DNA of 64,000 nucleotides, taken from the NCBI RefSeq assembly GCF_001012825.1, contig NZ_LCZJ02000034.1, positions 1-64,000 on the forward strand, given 5' to 3'. This DNA is from Paenibacillus etheri. GTDB taxonomy: Bacteria; Bacillota; Bacilli; Paenibacillales; Paenibacillaceae. Made by a program: the position numbers and the translations under genes. A model generated the notes under the pieces. The model was given only the letters and a program-made list of their open reading frames with translations. It made no database searches and was not told the origin of the DNA. Of the stretch, positions 1-8,886 are shown in pieces (position 1 is the first letter of the stretch; every line of letters begins with the position of its first letter).

Positions 1-335
1 TCCCAGTGTGGCCGTTCACCCTCTCAGGTCGGCTACGCATCGTCGCCTTGGTGGGCCGTTACCCCACCAACTAGCTAATGCGCCGCAGGCCCATCCCTTA
101 GTGACAGATTGCTCCGTCTTTCATTCTTCCTTCAGGAGAAAAAAGAAATTATCCGGTATTAGCTACCGTTTCCGGTAGTTATCCCAGTCTAAGGGGCAGG
201 TTGCCTACGTGTTACTCACCCGTCCGCCGCTAAGTTACTTTGAAAGCAAGCTTTCAAAGTAACTCCGCTCGACTTGCATGTATTAGGCACGCCGCCAGCG
301 TTCGTCCTGAGCCAGGATCAAACTCTCCAATTAGT
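1..335 (-). rRNA. 16S ribosomal RNA, 5' part (cut by window edge)
   Basis: Read on the minus strand, this is the universally conserved 5' end of bacterial 16S rRNA: the GAGTTTGATCCTGGCTCAG block lies at about 327-309, followed by the GACGAACGCTGGCGGC segment. The V1 hairpin is at about 228-270. The mature 5' end is placed near 335 by homology. The rest of the gene runs off the left edge of the window. The signature is Bacillota-like and fits Paenibacillus. Confidence 0.97.
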
Positions 336-534
336 ATTGAAAAGAGCGATATGCTCATTTTGAAACATCTGACGAGAAAATTAATTCTCACGATGAAATT
401 CCAAAAGCGTAAAATACGCTGTGAAACTCATCTGTTTTGGATTTCACTTTCGTGATTCCCTACTCACTCGTTGTTCAGTTTTCAAAGATCAAGCTGTTTA
501 TTTCGTCGTTGTGTTGTTCAGCAGCGACCTTTAT

Positions 535-564
535 AATATATCACAGCACCCTCGTTTTAGTCAA
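535..564 (-). promoter_or_regulatory. rrn promoter, proximal
   Basis: The minus strand has a -35 TTGACT (564-559), an 18-bp spacer and a -10 TATATT (540-535). Transcription would start near 528, giving a leader of about 190 nt before mature 16S. The leader contains CTTTGAAAACTGAACAACG, a typical Bacillota pre-16S sequence. Confidence 0.75.
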
Positions 565-642
565 CCTTTTTTTTAATTTCTTTTTTCGGTTGTCTTTCGA
601 ATGTTTTCGAAAGCACATCTCTGTGTCAGAGGGACGAGTTAT

Positions 643-672
643 AATTTAACACATGAACAAGGAAAGAGTCAA
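643..672 (-). promoter_or_regulatory. rrn promoter, distal
   Basis: A second TTGACT (672-667) is followed after 17-18 bp by the AT-rich -10 TTAAAT/TAAATT (649-643). It lies 108 bp upstream of the proximal promoter with the same -35 hexamer, the usual tandem rrn promoter arrangement. The rest of 336-803 holds no gene. Confidence 0.6.
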
Positions 673-721
673 CCATAAATTTATTAGAATAAATATGAGC
701 GCATCATAATAGCGAGCAAAC

Positions 722-746
722 AAAAAAGAGAGTGCTCAGCCTCTCC
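722..746 (-). terminator. Intrinsic terminator of ygxA
   Basis: On the minus strand GAGAG (745-741) pairs with CTCTC (732-728) and is followed by six T. It lies about 60 bp past the ygxA stop codon and separates ygxA from the rrn promoters. Confidence 0.6.
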
Positions 747-803
747 CTATCCCTACTTATTTTATCTATAGATTACCGGCAAATCCTGCATCTAATTTCT
801 TCT

Positions 804-1682
804 CTATAAGGTATATCGGATCGCATGACCCTCTCCACCATGACCGTCAGCCCATAAAGTAATCTCACGGATTAGCGAACGGGAAACAAGCTTTCGTAAA
901 ACCAGGGGCAACTCAGCCTCTAATTGACACAGCCCAGAATGCTGTAGTAATTCTTTTATACTCCACGCTTCCTTACGGCTATTCAAAATATTGAAAAGCA
1001 ATGCACAACAATCCGTCATTTTTGACATAATCCCAAATTCACATGCTAGAAGAACAAGCTCTACTCTTTGCTCTAAGGTCTCCGTGCTGATGGTTAGTTC
1101 CTCATATAGTTTATGGACCGAAGTGTTCATACTTTTAACCTGCTCCCAAACACCCGGCTCTGGAAATGAACCAGATTCACTCACTTCTATTCTTGCCCAA
1201 TGATATAGAGCCATCAATACACAGTTATACGCATCCATAATGTAGCCAGCTTCTATATACCGTTTAGATTTCACATACAAATGCAAGAATCGTGCAAACT
1301 CCATGAACTCAACTCGTTCCTTAAGAGGCCCTTCAAATTGTAAAATCTCCCGGCGCATATCCCCTAGTATTCCTTTGGGATCCCAGATTACTTCCCCAAT
1401 CATCAAACTAGTAAGGAGCTCGTTATTATCTCCCGCCATGACAGCCCGCTCCAAAGCGGAAAGGCCAATATGGACTGACTGGGTCCGTGTGTCACCGGCA
1501 ATGGTGTGGCGAACAATATGTTCTAAATCCTGTTCCTCATGTAAAACTAACACAACCATATCAAAATCGTGAAGCAGCGCGCTTTGAAATGGAGTACTCC
1601 CCTTCTGCCGCAAAGCGACAGCTCCTAAAACATTTTCTTCAAACGTTTCTCCACTCAACAAAGTTACATTGGATAATTCCAT
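804..1682 (-). CDS. ygxA: YgxA-like nucleotidyltransferase-fold protein
   Basis: This 292-residue protein resembles Bacillus YgxA, a soluble protein with a nucleotidyltransferase-like fold and no established substrate. The Bacillus gene order perR - ygzB - ygxA - rrn is kept here, which is the main support. The protein has an N-terminal alpha/beta part (about 1-110) and a helical C-terminal half. The start at 1682 is preferred because GGAGGGAAGC sits just upstream; the earlier ATG at 1694 lies inside that ribosome binding site. No transmembrane segment or signal peptide is seen. Function is inferred from family only. Confidence 0.75.
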   Translation of the reverse strand: MELSNVTLLSGETFEENVLGAVALRQKGSTPFQSALLHDFDMVVLVLHEEQDLEHIVRHTIAGDTRTQSVHIGLSALERAVMAGDNNELLTSLMIGEVIWDPKGILGDMRREILQFEGPLKERVEFMEFARFLHLYVKSKRYIEAGYIMDAYNCVLMALYHWARIEVSESGSFPEPGVWEQVKSMNTSVHKLYEELTISTETLEQRVELVLLACEFGIMSKMTDCCALLFNILNSRKEAWSIKELLQHSGLCQLEAELPLVLRKLVSRSLIREITLWADGHGGEGHAIRYTL

Positions 1683-1733
1683 GCTTCCCTCCATTAAATT
1701 TGGCGAATTTGCGTCCAGTCAGTTATAATTCAG

Positions 1734-1748
1734 TTATAATTATTATTC
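1734..1748. promoter_or_regulatory. Candidate Per box between ygxA and ygzB
   Basis: TTATAAT-T-ATTATTC matches the PerR operator consensus TTATAATnATTATAA at 12 of 14 fixed positions. It lies in the divergent ygxA/ygzB intergenic region and is preceded by a tandem copy of the 11-mer CAGTTATAATT (about 1720-1741). PerR is encoded 2.5 kb away. AT-rich DNA gives chance matches, so this is tentative. Confidence 0.35.
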
Positions 1749-1809
1749 TACATATGAAAGACAGTTCCTTCTGAACTACCCAACTATATTTAGTTAGGAG
1801 CAAACACTC

Positions 1810-2175
1810 ATGAAGTTTAAAACGGCTAAGATTAACGCTTTTCGCACATGGGGATTACTGCTCACAATGCTCGGAATGGGGCTTATGGTTTTGGGTACAG
1901 CAGGTATCGTATTCTGGGGATCGACTGGAAAGGTATTCGCTGGAATCGGACTTGTAATCGGTTTAATTTCCATGATGGCAAGTCTTGCGATCTATTTCTG
2001 GGCTGGCATGCTGTCAACGAGTGCAGTTCAGTTAGAGTGCCCGGAGTGTCACAAGCTGACCAAGATGCTCGGCAAAACAGACCGCTGTATGTTCTGCCAC
2101 ACCATCCTTACTATGGATCCGGCAGCAGCCAATATTACTGCGGAACAACTTAAGAGTCAGCAGCTTAATCACTAA
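1810..2175 (+). CDS. ygzB: YgzB family (UPF0295, DUF2614) membrane protein
   Basis: This 121-residue protein has two transmembrane helices (about residues 14-36 and 42-66) and then a cytosolic zinc-ribbon-like pair of CxxC motifs (CPEC and CMFC, about 77-99). This is the layout of the UPF0295/YgzB family, whose role is unknown. TTAGGAG precedes the ATG by about 8 nt. In Bacillus subtilis the gene also lies between perR and ygxA, so the identification rests on motif and synteny. Here a GH18 gene has been inserted between ygzB and perR. Confidence 0.85.
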   Translation: MKFKTAKINAFRTWGLLLTMLGMGLMVLGTAGIVFWGSTGKVFAGIGLVIGLISMMASLAIYFWAGMLSTSAVQLECPECHKLTKMLGKTDRCMFCHTILTMDPAAANITAEQLKSQQLNH

Positions 2176-2237
2176 AACACACCTTACAGAAGCTTATTAC
2201 TAGCGAATTAGAATGCAATCAAACATTTGCTTGATAC

Positions 2238-2271
2238 AACAAAGGGGCCCCATATGGGAGCCCCTTTGTCT
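2238..2271. terminator. Bidirectional terminator between ygzB and GH18 gene
   Basis: ACAAAGGGGC (2238-2247) pairs with GCCCCTTTGT (2260-2269) around a short loop. A T-rich tract follows on the plus strand. It serves the convergent ygzB (plus) and GH18 (minus) genes. Confidence 0.75.
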
Positions 2272-2291
2272 GTTCTCTTTATGATAAAAAA

Positions 2292-4013
2292 TTACTTATG
2301 AATTCCTTGTAAAGCCTCCCACGCAGACGGATTACTGAAGCTGCGATTCCATGAACCTATGCCACCAAGCCCTAGAGACTTAGCAAGCTCAACTCTTGAT
2401 TTTAAGCTCACCTTATCTTCTATCCATATTTTCTTAAGAGCGCCATCTTCCTTGTACTCTACGTAATTCTGTCCAGCATCCTTATCAAATGTCGGGGTTA
2501 GCTTTTTCTCTTTGATAATTTTTTCAACTGCATTCATACTAACCGATTTAGAGCTCACCTTTGTCTTGCCATCTACTTGAGCCTCAGTCCAGATACGGGT
2601 GTACAATGGAATCCCCAAAATCACCTTCTCAGGCGGCACTTTATCTTCCTCTAGGATACGGCTTATTGAATTCTCTACCCAAGGTAAGGAGGCAACAGAG
2701 CCCGCGATAGGGCTAGCCGCCCAATGTTCATCATAAGCCATCACGATTAGATAATCGACTAGTGTCCCAAGAGCCTTACGATCAAGGAACGCAGACCACA
2801 TCTCACTATTAGATTTAGGTGTCACGTCTATGGAGACGATTAGATTCTTAGCCTGAGCCATCGGTTTTAGCTCTCTCATAAATTGAGTGACATTCTCTCC
2901 GTCTTTCGTATACACATTCTCAAAGTCGATATTAATTCCATCCAAATTGTATAAGTCCGAATATTCTAAGATCTGTACGATTACGTTCATCCGTTTCTCA
3001 TAGCTGGACAATGCCTCAGTAGTCATGTCTGGATCGAAGCTATTGCTAAGCAATCCCCATACCTCTAACCCGTGCTCATGTGCCCACTGCACATATGCAC
3101 TGTCGGCCTGACTGCGCACATTGCCATCTCCATCTATAATACTAAACCAGGTTGGGCTAGCCACGTTAACGCCTGGCAGCTCACCGAAGGTTTCTGGATT
3201 GGGTTTGCGTTGGTAAACAGCCTCCCAATACAAATTCACTGACTTCCCTTTCCAGTTTCGCTCAGCGCGTGTTGGCGTGGATTTTTTCGGCTCCACTGTC
3301 TTTTGACCATCCCGAACAATGTCACTTGCCTTGGCATAACCTGCATAACCGCTGCTTAATTGTACAAACAGCCAGTCCTTATTTTCCTCATTCCAAATAT
3401 TCACGACTGCCCCAGGAGACATATCCGCAACTATAGGTGCGTGAATGGATGCCTCATTTCGTAGAGCTACTGACTTGTCTCCTTCTTCACCTTTAACTTT
3501 CCCTAGTGAGACAGTCTCTCCTGCCGTCATTAGTAGCGTGGCTCCAGTATTTGTATCCTCCTGTATTTCAAACCCATACAGATCTTCTAATACATCCGCA
3601 GGAAGGTAGGTTACTTTCTCCTTTACTTCAGGCGCTAAGCGCAGCTGCAGCGGACGATTGTTCAGACTGGCATCGGTTTTCTCCTCCTGCATGTATAGAA
3701 GTTCACTATCCGTTGATAATATGACCGATTTCGTCTTCTCTTCATATCGAATGGAAGGATCCACATACTCTTGCAACAATGGTAATGGTAATAGCATGCT
3801 ATCCCCAGTCCCCGAGGCAGAATAACCTGTATGTTCTCCTTTTACAAAGATGGGATGCTCTTGAGCTTTCCAGTCTACATCTATATGCTGACGATTTGGC
3901 AATACATAAAACACTACCCAATAGGCTGCTGCTACAATGATTAAAAGTCCAAACAAACGCCTAAAAAAACCTCCGCGCTTTTTGACGCGTCTCTGTCCCA
4001 ATCTTCTGTCCAA
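2292..4013 (-). CDS. Membrane-anchored GH18-family glycoside hydrolase with SH3b domain
   Basis: 573 residues. Order of parts: a basic N terminus and one transmembrane helix (about 21-39); a stalk resembling a copper-amine-oxidase-N-like fold (about 60-165); an SH3b-type domain (about 170-235); and a GH18 TIM barrel (about 255-570). The barrel carries DGINIDFENV, a variant of the DxxDxDxE catalytic motif in which the second Asp is Asn; the terminal Glu acid/base is present. Related spore and envelope proteins (YaaH/YvbX type) act on peptidoglycan. The start is TTG at 4013, set by GGAGG 8 nt upstream. It should face the cell exterior and act on wall or cortex glycans; substrate is inferred. 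Confidence 0.85.
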   Translation of the reverse strand: MDRRLGQRRVKKRGGFFRRLFGLLIIVAAAYWVVFYVLPNRQHIDVDWKAQEHPIFVKGEHTGYSASGTGDSMLLPLPLLQEYVDPSIRYEEKTKSVILSTDSELLYMQEEKTDASLNNRPLQLRLAPEVKEKVTYLPADVLEDLYGFEIQEDTNTGATLLMTAGETVSLGKVKGEEGDKSVALRNEASIHAPIVADMSPGAVVNIWNEENKDWLFVQLSSGYAGYAKASDIVRDGQKTVEPKKSTPTRAERNWKGKSVNLYWEAVYQRKPNPETFGELPGVNVASPTWFSIIDGDGNVRSQADSAYVQWAHEHGLEVWGLLSNSFDPDMTTEALSSYEKRMNVIVQILEYSDLYNLDGINIDFENVYTKDGENVTQFMRELKPMAQAKNLIVSIDVTPKSNSEMWSAFLDRKALGTLVDYLIVMAYDEHWAASPIAGSVASLPWVENSISRILEEDKVPPEKVILGIPLYTRIWTEAQVDGKTKVSSKSVSMNAVEKIIKEKKLTPTFDKDAGQNYVEYKEDGALKKIWIEDKVSLKSRVELAKSLGLGGIGSWNRSFSNPSAWEALQGIHK

Positions 4014-4079
4014 AATATATCCTCCAGATAATAATATGATTTTTAATAGAGTCTAACATTACGATTATAACATCCACTT

Positions 4080-4143
4080 GGTTTCGTATAACCAGTAGAA
4101 AATAGTCATTTATTCTACAAATTGTTATATCCAAGAAGAAACC
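4080..4143. other. Nested hairpin upstream of GH18 gene
   Basis: Three nested complementary blocks, GGTTTC/GAAACC, ATAAC/GTTAT and GTAGAA/TTCTAC, form one long interrupted hairpin between the perR terminator and the GH18 start. Its role is unknown. It could be a 5' leader structure of the GH18 transcript or an operator-like dyad. Confidence 0.4.
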
Positions 4144-4157
4144 ATTCTTATTTTTTC

Positions 4158-4206
4158 AAAAAAATAAAAACGTGAGTCCTCCGCTTTCGGATTTCGCACG
4201 TTTATT
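4158..4206 (-). terminator. Intrinsic terminator of perR
   Basis: On the minus strand an ACGTG...CACGT stem with an inner CCG/CGG part is followed by TTTTATTTTTTT. It lies about 45 bp after the perR stop. Confidence 0.75.
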
Positions 4207-4249
4207 GTGGTTACTTGGCACATAGCCTTGACACCGTTCTATTCTAGTC

Positions 4250-4681
4250 TTAATGCTGCTTCTCTCTACAACCTTTGCAAAATCCATGCAGTTCCATACG
4301 CAATCCTGTAATCTTAAAGCCTGTAGCTTGCTCAGCATGCAGCTCTACATCCCTAAGCGAAGGATAACTAAAATCCTCAATCTTACCGCATTGCTGACAT
4401 ATAACATGATAATGATCAGACACATTGGCATCAAAACGGCTGGAGCTATCCCCATAGGTCAACTCACGAACCATGCCAGCTTCCATAAACATCTTGAGAT
4501 TATTATATACGGTTGCCACGCTCATGCTCGGAAATTTAGGCTCTAATGCCCGATATATATCGTCAGCTGTAGGATGATTCATTGCTTCCATCAAATACGT
4601 AAGAATCGCATGACGCTGGGGCGTTATACGGACACCTGTTGTTTTTAATTGTTCCAATGCATGTTGTACGCCACTCCCCAT
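4250..4681 (-). CDS. perR: Peroxide stress repressor PerR (Fur family)
   Basis: 143 residues, close to Bacillus PerR in length and sequence. It has an N-terminal winged helix (GVRITPQRHAIL; recognition region SVATVYNNL) and a C-terminal metal domain. The PerR regulatory-site ligands are all present (His36, Asp84, His90, His92, Asp103), together with two CxxC zinc pairs (Cys95/98 and Cys135/138). The Asp at 103, rather than Glu, is the PerR hallmark for H2O2 sensing through iron-catalysed His oxidation. The ATG at 4681 follows AAGGCGGT; the GTG at 4690 overlaps that site and is rejected. It represses oxidative-stress genes and probably itself. Confidence 0.95.
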   Translation of the reverse strand: MGSGVQHALEQLKTTGVRITPQRHAILTYLMEAMNHPTADDIYRALEPKFPSMSVATVYNNLKMFMEAGMVRELTYGDSSSRFDANVSDHYHVICQQCGKIEDFSYPSLRDVELHAEQATGFKITGLRMELHGFCKGCREKQH

Positions 4682-4721
4682 GACTGTCACCGCCTTTTAA
4701 ATTTAAAAATAAAAGAAATAT

Positions 4722-4759
4722 TTCTTATAATTGTAAGACTGGGTTTTCAATCTTGTCAA
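4722..4759 (-). promoter_or_regulatory. perR promoter with overlapping Per box
   Basis: On the minus strand -35 TTGACA (4759-4754), an 18-bp spacer and -10 TACAAT (4735-4730) form a SigA promoter. A Per-box-like sequence, TTACAAT-T-ATAAGAA (4736-4722), matches the consensus at 11 of 14 positions and covers the -10. This predicts the negative autoregulation known for Bacillus perR. Confidence 0.55.
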
Positions 4760-4807
4760 CGAAGTCGATACATTATATTCATTATTATATAAGAAAAATT
4801 ACTTTTT

Positions 4808-6718
4808 TCAATAACCTCTCACATTTAAGTTGCTGTTTCCCTCAACCTGAACCTTGAACTCACCTGTGCCCACTTCACCAGATATCTTCTTCTTATCAAT
4901 GGTTAAGCTAGGTAAATCTGAAATAATATCGCCATATCCACTAGAGCCATTCAACTTATAGTTCCCTAACAGCGGCAAATATAAATAGATATCGCCAACT
5001 GCACTATAAATGTCCCAGTCTCCTCCCACTTCAGGTGAGCGAACATCAATGATGCCATTCAAGGATTCGGCATGCAGCTTGGATCTGGCTCCATCAATCT
5101 CTAAATTACCATTTTTGCTGGAAAGATCGATCTCAGCTTCATTCCCGATTGCTCCGATATTGCCAACTGCCGTTGATAATTTCAAGGCCCCTGTGACATT
5201 CCAAGCATTCATGTTGCCACCGCTCGTCGATAATTCAACACTGCCTTGGACGGATCTCGCACGCACAGCTCCATTCAGTGTTTTCCCCTTCACATTACCA
5301 AAGATACGATGAAGAATAAGTTCTCCATTCCCCGTTTCCAGCGAAATATCTTCGATCGCTTCTATGTTCTGCAGGGTAATCCCACCATTCATAGTACGAA
5401 CATCGAGGTTAAACCGACGGTCTTCCGGCAAAGAAATGTCCAAATCCATTCGCGGCTGACGCTTACCTGATTCTCCATACGCCTTACTGTTGGATGTGAT
5501 TTTTATAGTTGGTCCTTCAACAACATCCACAAAGGACTGTTCCGAAATGGCTTCAGCCATCGGACCTTCCAATTGATCTACCCAGACTGTAGTAGTAATT
5601 TGAATGTTATCTACGGGTGCACGATGCAATAAAATATCGCCATTAATACCATCGATGGCTATTTTGGCTGTATTTAACTTCACTGGAACAATAAGCGGAG
5701 CCTTCTGAAATTTGCTTCCCTTCGCCTCACCATAGTCGACTGCAGCTGCCGTAAGGTTGAGACTCACATTTTTCCACAGATATAAATAATGCTCTTGTTC
5801 GGCAACGATAAACACACTCGCAGCAAGTAATATAGCAGATAAAAGGCCGCGTAAATCCAATCTGATTCTTGTTCCTTTTTGTACAGAGCCTGCACGACCA
5901 GAAAAGAAATACATGAGCAGGAACTCAATCCCCCATAACACCGGGATTACTGGCCACCACTTCAAGAGTAGAAGCATATAGTCGGATCCATCTTTCCAAT
6001 CCAGAAACAACGGGATAGAAATACCAATAAGTAAGACCGATGCCGTATATCTTCCTACACGCCGGTTATGAGACTCATTTTTTTTGCGCCAAACGATTCC
6101 TCTGACAATTTCTCTCGTTCCTATATATATACCACCACATAATAAAACTGCAGACACGGCCACTTCGGAGTAATGCTCAATAAAAAATTGCAGCCATGCT
6201 GGCTTTTGGCGAAACAGAATGAGTAACGCTCCCCCTAAAAGAAGTAGAAATCCAAAGGATACGCCAGGTTCACTGACGATACTACGACGCTTAGGAGGTG
6301 TAGTTACTTTTGCCACAGGATCATCAAGCTCTTGATCTTCAGGGTAACGAAGAATCTTGTCAGCTGATTGCAGCACATCATATACATTATAGAAATATAT
6401 CGCCGGAATAATTAGCGCAAGTAAAATAAGTAACGGAACATTAATCTGCATTCCAATGGATGAGAAATATATTAAAGCTGAGATATCCAATAGAATTAAG
6501 AAGATAAAGGTAATTCCTTTGCGGAGAAGCCCAAAGTATAAGTGCCCAGTTCCTGGGATGAGAGCTGCCAATAGTCCAGCGATAAATTTGCGTTTGCGGC
6601 GGCGGCGCTTCGGACGTGGAGGGATTATCTTCTTCTGAATCTCACCCTCTGTAGTCTCAAGATCGGCTGAACCCCGCTGCTCTTCCTGCGCTGAGAGCGT
6701 TGCAGAATCATTCGTCAT
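4808..6718 (-). CDS. DUF4097 membrane protein with multi-helix N terminus
   Basis: 636 residues. The first 50 residues are charged and cytosolic. Next comes a hydrophobic pair containing ALIPGTGHLYFGLLRKG, the pattern seen in many small membrane domains of this group, then further transmembrane helices to about residue 320. The C-terminal 300 residues are repetitive beta strands with the DUF4097 pattern (LETGNGEL, STSGGNM, STAVGNI, SSKNGNL), as in LiaF-like and adhesin-like right-handed beta-solenoid proteins. The start at 6718 is set by AAAGGAG 9 nt upstream; a longer frame would run into the GNAT gene. The function is probably envelope-stress related, by family analogy only. Confidence 0.75.
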   Translation of the reverse strand: MTNDSATLSAQEEQRGSADLETTEGEIQKKIIPPRPKRRRRKRKFIAGLLAALIPGTGHLYFGLLRKGITFIFLILLDISALIYFSSIGMQINVPLLILLALIIPAIYFYNVYDVLQSADKILRYPEDQELDDPVAKVTTPPKRRSIVSEPGVSFGFLLLLGGALLILFRQKPAWLQFFIEHYSEVAVSAVLLCGGIYIGTREIVRGIVWRKKNESHNRRVGRYTASVLLIGISIPLFLDWKDGSDYMLLLLKWWPVIPVLWGIEFLLMYFFSGRAGSVQKGTRIRLDLRGLLSAILLAASVFIVAEQEHYLYLWKNVSLNLTAAAVDYGEAKGSKFQKAPLIVPVKLNTAKIAIDGINGDILLHRAPVDNIQITTTVWVDQLEGPMAEAISEQSFVDVVEGPTIKITSNSKAYGESGKRQPRMDLDISLPEDRRFNLDVRTMNGGITLQNIEAIEDISLETGNGELILHRIFGNVKGKTLNGAVRARSVQGSVELSTSGGNMNAWNVTGALKLSTAVGNIGAIGNEAEIDLSSKNGNLEIDGARSKLHAESLNGIIDVRSPEVGGDWDIYSAVGDIYLYLPLLGNYKLNGSSGYGDIISDLPSLTIDKKKISGEVGTGEFKVQVEGNSNLNVRGY

Positions 6719-6764
6719 ATCTCGGCTTCTCCTTTCGTAAACAATGGTCTGTGTATATGCTTCT

Positions 6765-7241
6765 TCAAAGTGAACCACTCCGATAAAAATCAATCAATTC
6801 CACTCCGGGAGCAACTTCCTGCGATCCCATAGGTACAAATCCATGCTTGCTGTACAAAGAAACGGCAGGTAAGTTCAGCTTCCCCGTAGATACGATGTAT
6901 TGCTCCATCCCTGAAAAATGTTCAAATACGTATTCCAAAAGACTGCTTGCAATACCTCTACGGAAAAAGTCCGGTCCCACCATCATCCGCGTAATCGTGA
7001 GTTTCCCCGGGGATTCTTCTTCTATAGCAATAGCACCCATCAGTTCTTCATCTTCATCTTCATCAAAGCAGCCGTAAAAATCCTCTTTAGAGTGGCTGAG
7101 CATCTCTCTCGTCTCCATGAGCGGTGGAATCTCACGAAACCCTATTAACTCTGCTTCCAGTCGGTAGGCCTTATGCTGGAGGCTCCATAATTCATTAACG
7201 GTACTATCATCCCGGAGGTTTAGCTTAATAATCGTATTCAT
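6765..7241 (-). CDS. GNAT family N-acetyltransferase
   Basis: 158 residues with the GNAT core: strand beta4 (LTITRMMVGPDFFRRGIASSLL) containing the acetyl-CoA pyrophosphate loop in R-R-G-I-A form, and the late motif NLPAVSLYSKHGFV. The acidic stretch DEDEDEE in the middle is unusual but lies in a loop before the core. The acceptor substrate cannot be told from sequence. It lies 46 bp upstream of the DUF4097 gene on the same strand and may be cotranscribed with it. Confidence 0.85.
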   Translation of the reverse strand: MNTIIKLNLRDDSTVNELWSLQHKAYRLEAELIGFREIPPLMETREMLSHSKEDFYGCFDEDEDEELMGAIAIEEESPGKLTITRMMVGPDFFRRGIASSLLEYVFEHFSGMEQYIVSTGKLNLPAVSLYSKHGFVPMGSQEVAPGVELIDFYRSGSL

Positions 7242-7263
7242 CCCTACAAGTCCCCTTATATGC

Positions 7264-7300
7264 CGCTAAGGGCCTGCCGTTGCCGACAAGCCCTTAGCTT
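7264..7300. other. 9-bp stem hairpin upstream of GNAT gene
   Basis: GCTAAGGGC (7264-7272) pairs perfectly with GCCCTTAGC around a 19-nt loop. There is no T-run on the minus strand, so it is not a standard terminator for gatB. It lies just before the GNAT start and next to repeat copy A. Confidence 0.4.
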
Positions 7301-7321
7301 ATTACATAAGTATATTACCCC

Positions 7322-7418
7322 AAGTATAAACGTCTTCGGCGTCCTTTTATGGACGACAAACGTTTATACGAGAAATATAAGAATAATGTATAACGTGAAA
7401 CTTATACTTTCTTATATT
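7322..7418. repeat. Double-hairpin intergenic repeat, copy A
   Basis: Two consecutive hairpins. The first has outer stem GTATAAACG/CGTTTATAC and inner CGTCC/GGACG. The second is AT-rich, with AATATAAG...GTATA pairing to TATAC...CTTATATT. It shares most positions with copies B (11299), C (16873) and D (46278). It lies between the gatB stop and the GNAT gene. Confidence 0.8.
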
Positions 7419-7429
7419 CCAAATAAGGC

Positions 7430-8863
7430 TTAGTTGCTCAATACCTCGATCAGAAGTTTATTCGCTAGACCTGGATTAGCCTTGCCTTTGCTTTCCTTCA
7501 TCACTTGTCCCACAAGGAAGCCAATAGCTTTCTGTTTCCCTGCTTTATAATCCTCTACGGATTGCGGGTTAGCAGCTACGACTGCTTCCACAATTCCTTT
7601 TATGGCGCCTTCATCGCTGATTTGTACCAGACCTTTTTCCTCAACGATTGCAGCAGGCAATTTACCGCTCTCTAGCATTTCTTTAAATACCGTTTTAGCG
7701 ATCTTGCTGCTGATGGTTCCGCCTGCAATGAGTCCGATCATTTCCCCGAGCCCTTGCGGCGTAATTTTGACCTGAGACAATTCCAGGTTATTACTATTCA
7801 AATAAGCAAGCAGATCCCCCATGATCCAGTTAGCTACAGCCTTGGCATCCTGCGTATAAGTAAGACATCCTTCGAAAAAGTCCGCTAACGGTTTAGAGGA
7901 AGTGATCACGCCAGCATCATAAGCTGTAAGACCCAGTTCTTCACTGTAGCGAGCTTGTCTTGCATCCGGTAGTTCCGGGATCGTCGAACGAATGGATTCT
8001 TTCCATGCATCGTCAATATGCAATACGATCAGATCTGGATCCGGGAAATAACGATAATCATGCGCTTCTTCCTTACCTCGCATAGATAAAGTTTTCCCTT
8101 GGGCTTCATCCCAGCGGCGAGTCTCTTGTACAACCACTCCACCATCATCCAGGATCTCAGCTTGACGATATTGTTCATACTCCAGTCCACGCAGCACACC
8201 GCGGAAGGAGTTCATGTTCTTAAGCTCTGCTCTAATGCCGAATTCTTCTTGTCCTTCTGGGCGTAGACTGATGTTCGCGTCACAGCGCATCGATCCCTCT
8301 TCCATCTTGACATCGGATACGTCGCAGTATTGCATAATGGCACGGATTTTCTCCAGATAAGCACGAGCTTCCTCTGGCGAGCGCAAGTCTGGCTCGGATA
8401 CGATTTCGATAAGCGGTGTTCCTACCCGGTTAAAATCGACAAGTGACGCAAAACCGCCATCTACGTGCGTCAGCTTACCTGCATCTTCTTCCAAATGAAG
8501 ACGAGTAATACCGATCCGTTTCGTTTCCCCATTCACTTCAATGTCAATCCAGCCGTTCAGACCGATAGGCTGATCGAACTGCGAAATCTGATAGGCTTTC
8601 GGAGAATCCGGGTAAAAATAATTCTTGCGGTCGAATTTACTAACATCACCAATAGTACAATTCAGTGCCATCGCTGCTTTCATAGCGTAATTTACCGCTT
8701 GTTTGTTGAGCACTGGCAATACGCCGGGGTGACCCAGGCAGACAGGACAAGTATGCGTGTTAGGTGGGGCACCAAATTCAGTGGAGCATCCGCAAAAGAT
8801 TTTGGAGTTGGTATGAAGTTCTACATGAACCTCTAAGCCGATGACCGTTTCGTATTTAGACAT
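7430..8863 (-). CDS. gatB: Asp-tRNA(Asn)/Glu-tRNA(Gln) amidotransferase subunit B
   Basis: About 477 residues, full length. GatB activates the misacylated Glu-tRNA(Gln) or Asp-tRNA(Asn) by ATP-dependent phosphorylation and receives ammonia from GatA. Visible features: the N-terminal [13 protein letters not shown] motif, the cradle-domain signature [17 protein letters not shown], and the C-terminal YqeY-like tail ending in NPGLANKLL. It is last in the gatC-gatA-gatB operon, 11-23 bp after gatA. The first Met could be at 8875 or 8863. The AAAGGAGG site is very close to 8875 and rather far from 8863; the family N terminus favours 8863. Confidence 0.95.
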   Translation of the reverse strand: MSKYETVIGLEVHVELHTNSKIFCGCSTEFGAPPNTHTCPVCLGHPGVLPVLNKQAVNYAMKAAMALNCTIGDVSKFDRKNYFYPDSPKAYQISQFDQPIGLNGWIDIEVNGETKRIGITRLHLEEDAGKLTHVDGGFASLVDFNRVGTPLIEIVSEPDLRSPEEARAYLEKIRAIMQYCDVSDVKMEEGSMRCDANISLRPEGQEEFGIRAELKNMNSFRGVLRGLEYEQYRQAEILDDGGVVVQETRRWDEAQGKTLSMRGKEEAHDYRYFPDPDLIVLHIDDAWKESIRSTIPELPDARQARYSEELGLTAYDAGVITSSKPLADFFEGCLTYTQDAKAVANWIMGDLLAYLNSNNLELSQVKITPQGLGEMIGLIAGGTISSKIAKTVFKEMLESGKLPAAIVEEKGLVQISDEGAIKGIVEAVVAANPQSVEDYKAGKQKAIGFLVGQVMKESKGKANPGLANKLLIEVLSN

Positions 8864-8886
8864 AAGTAATCCCATTCCCTCCTTTA

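Noticed and set aside
240-455. Reading frame antisense to the 16S 5' end
   Set aside because: It overlaps conserved rRNA sequence and the rRNA leader on the opposite strand and has no ribosome binding site.
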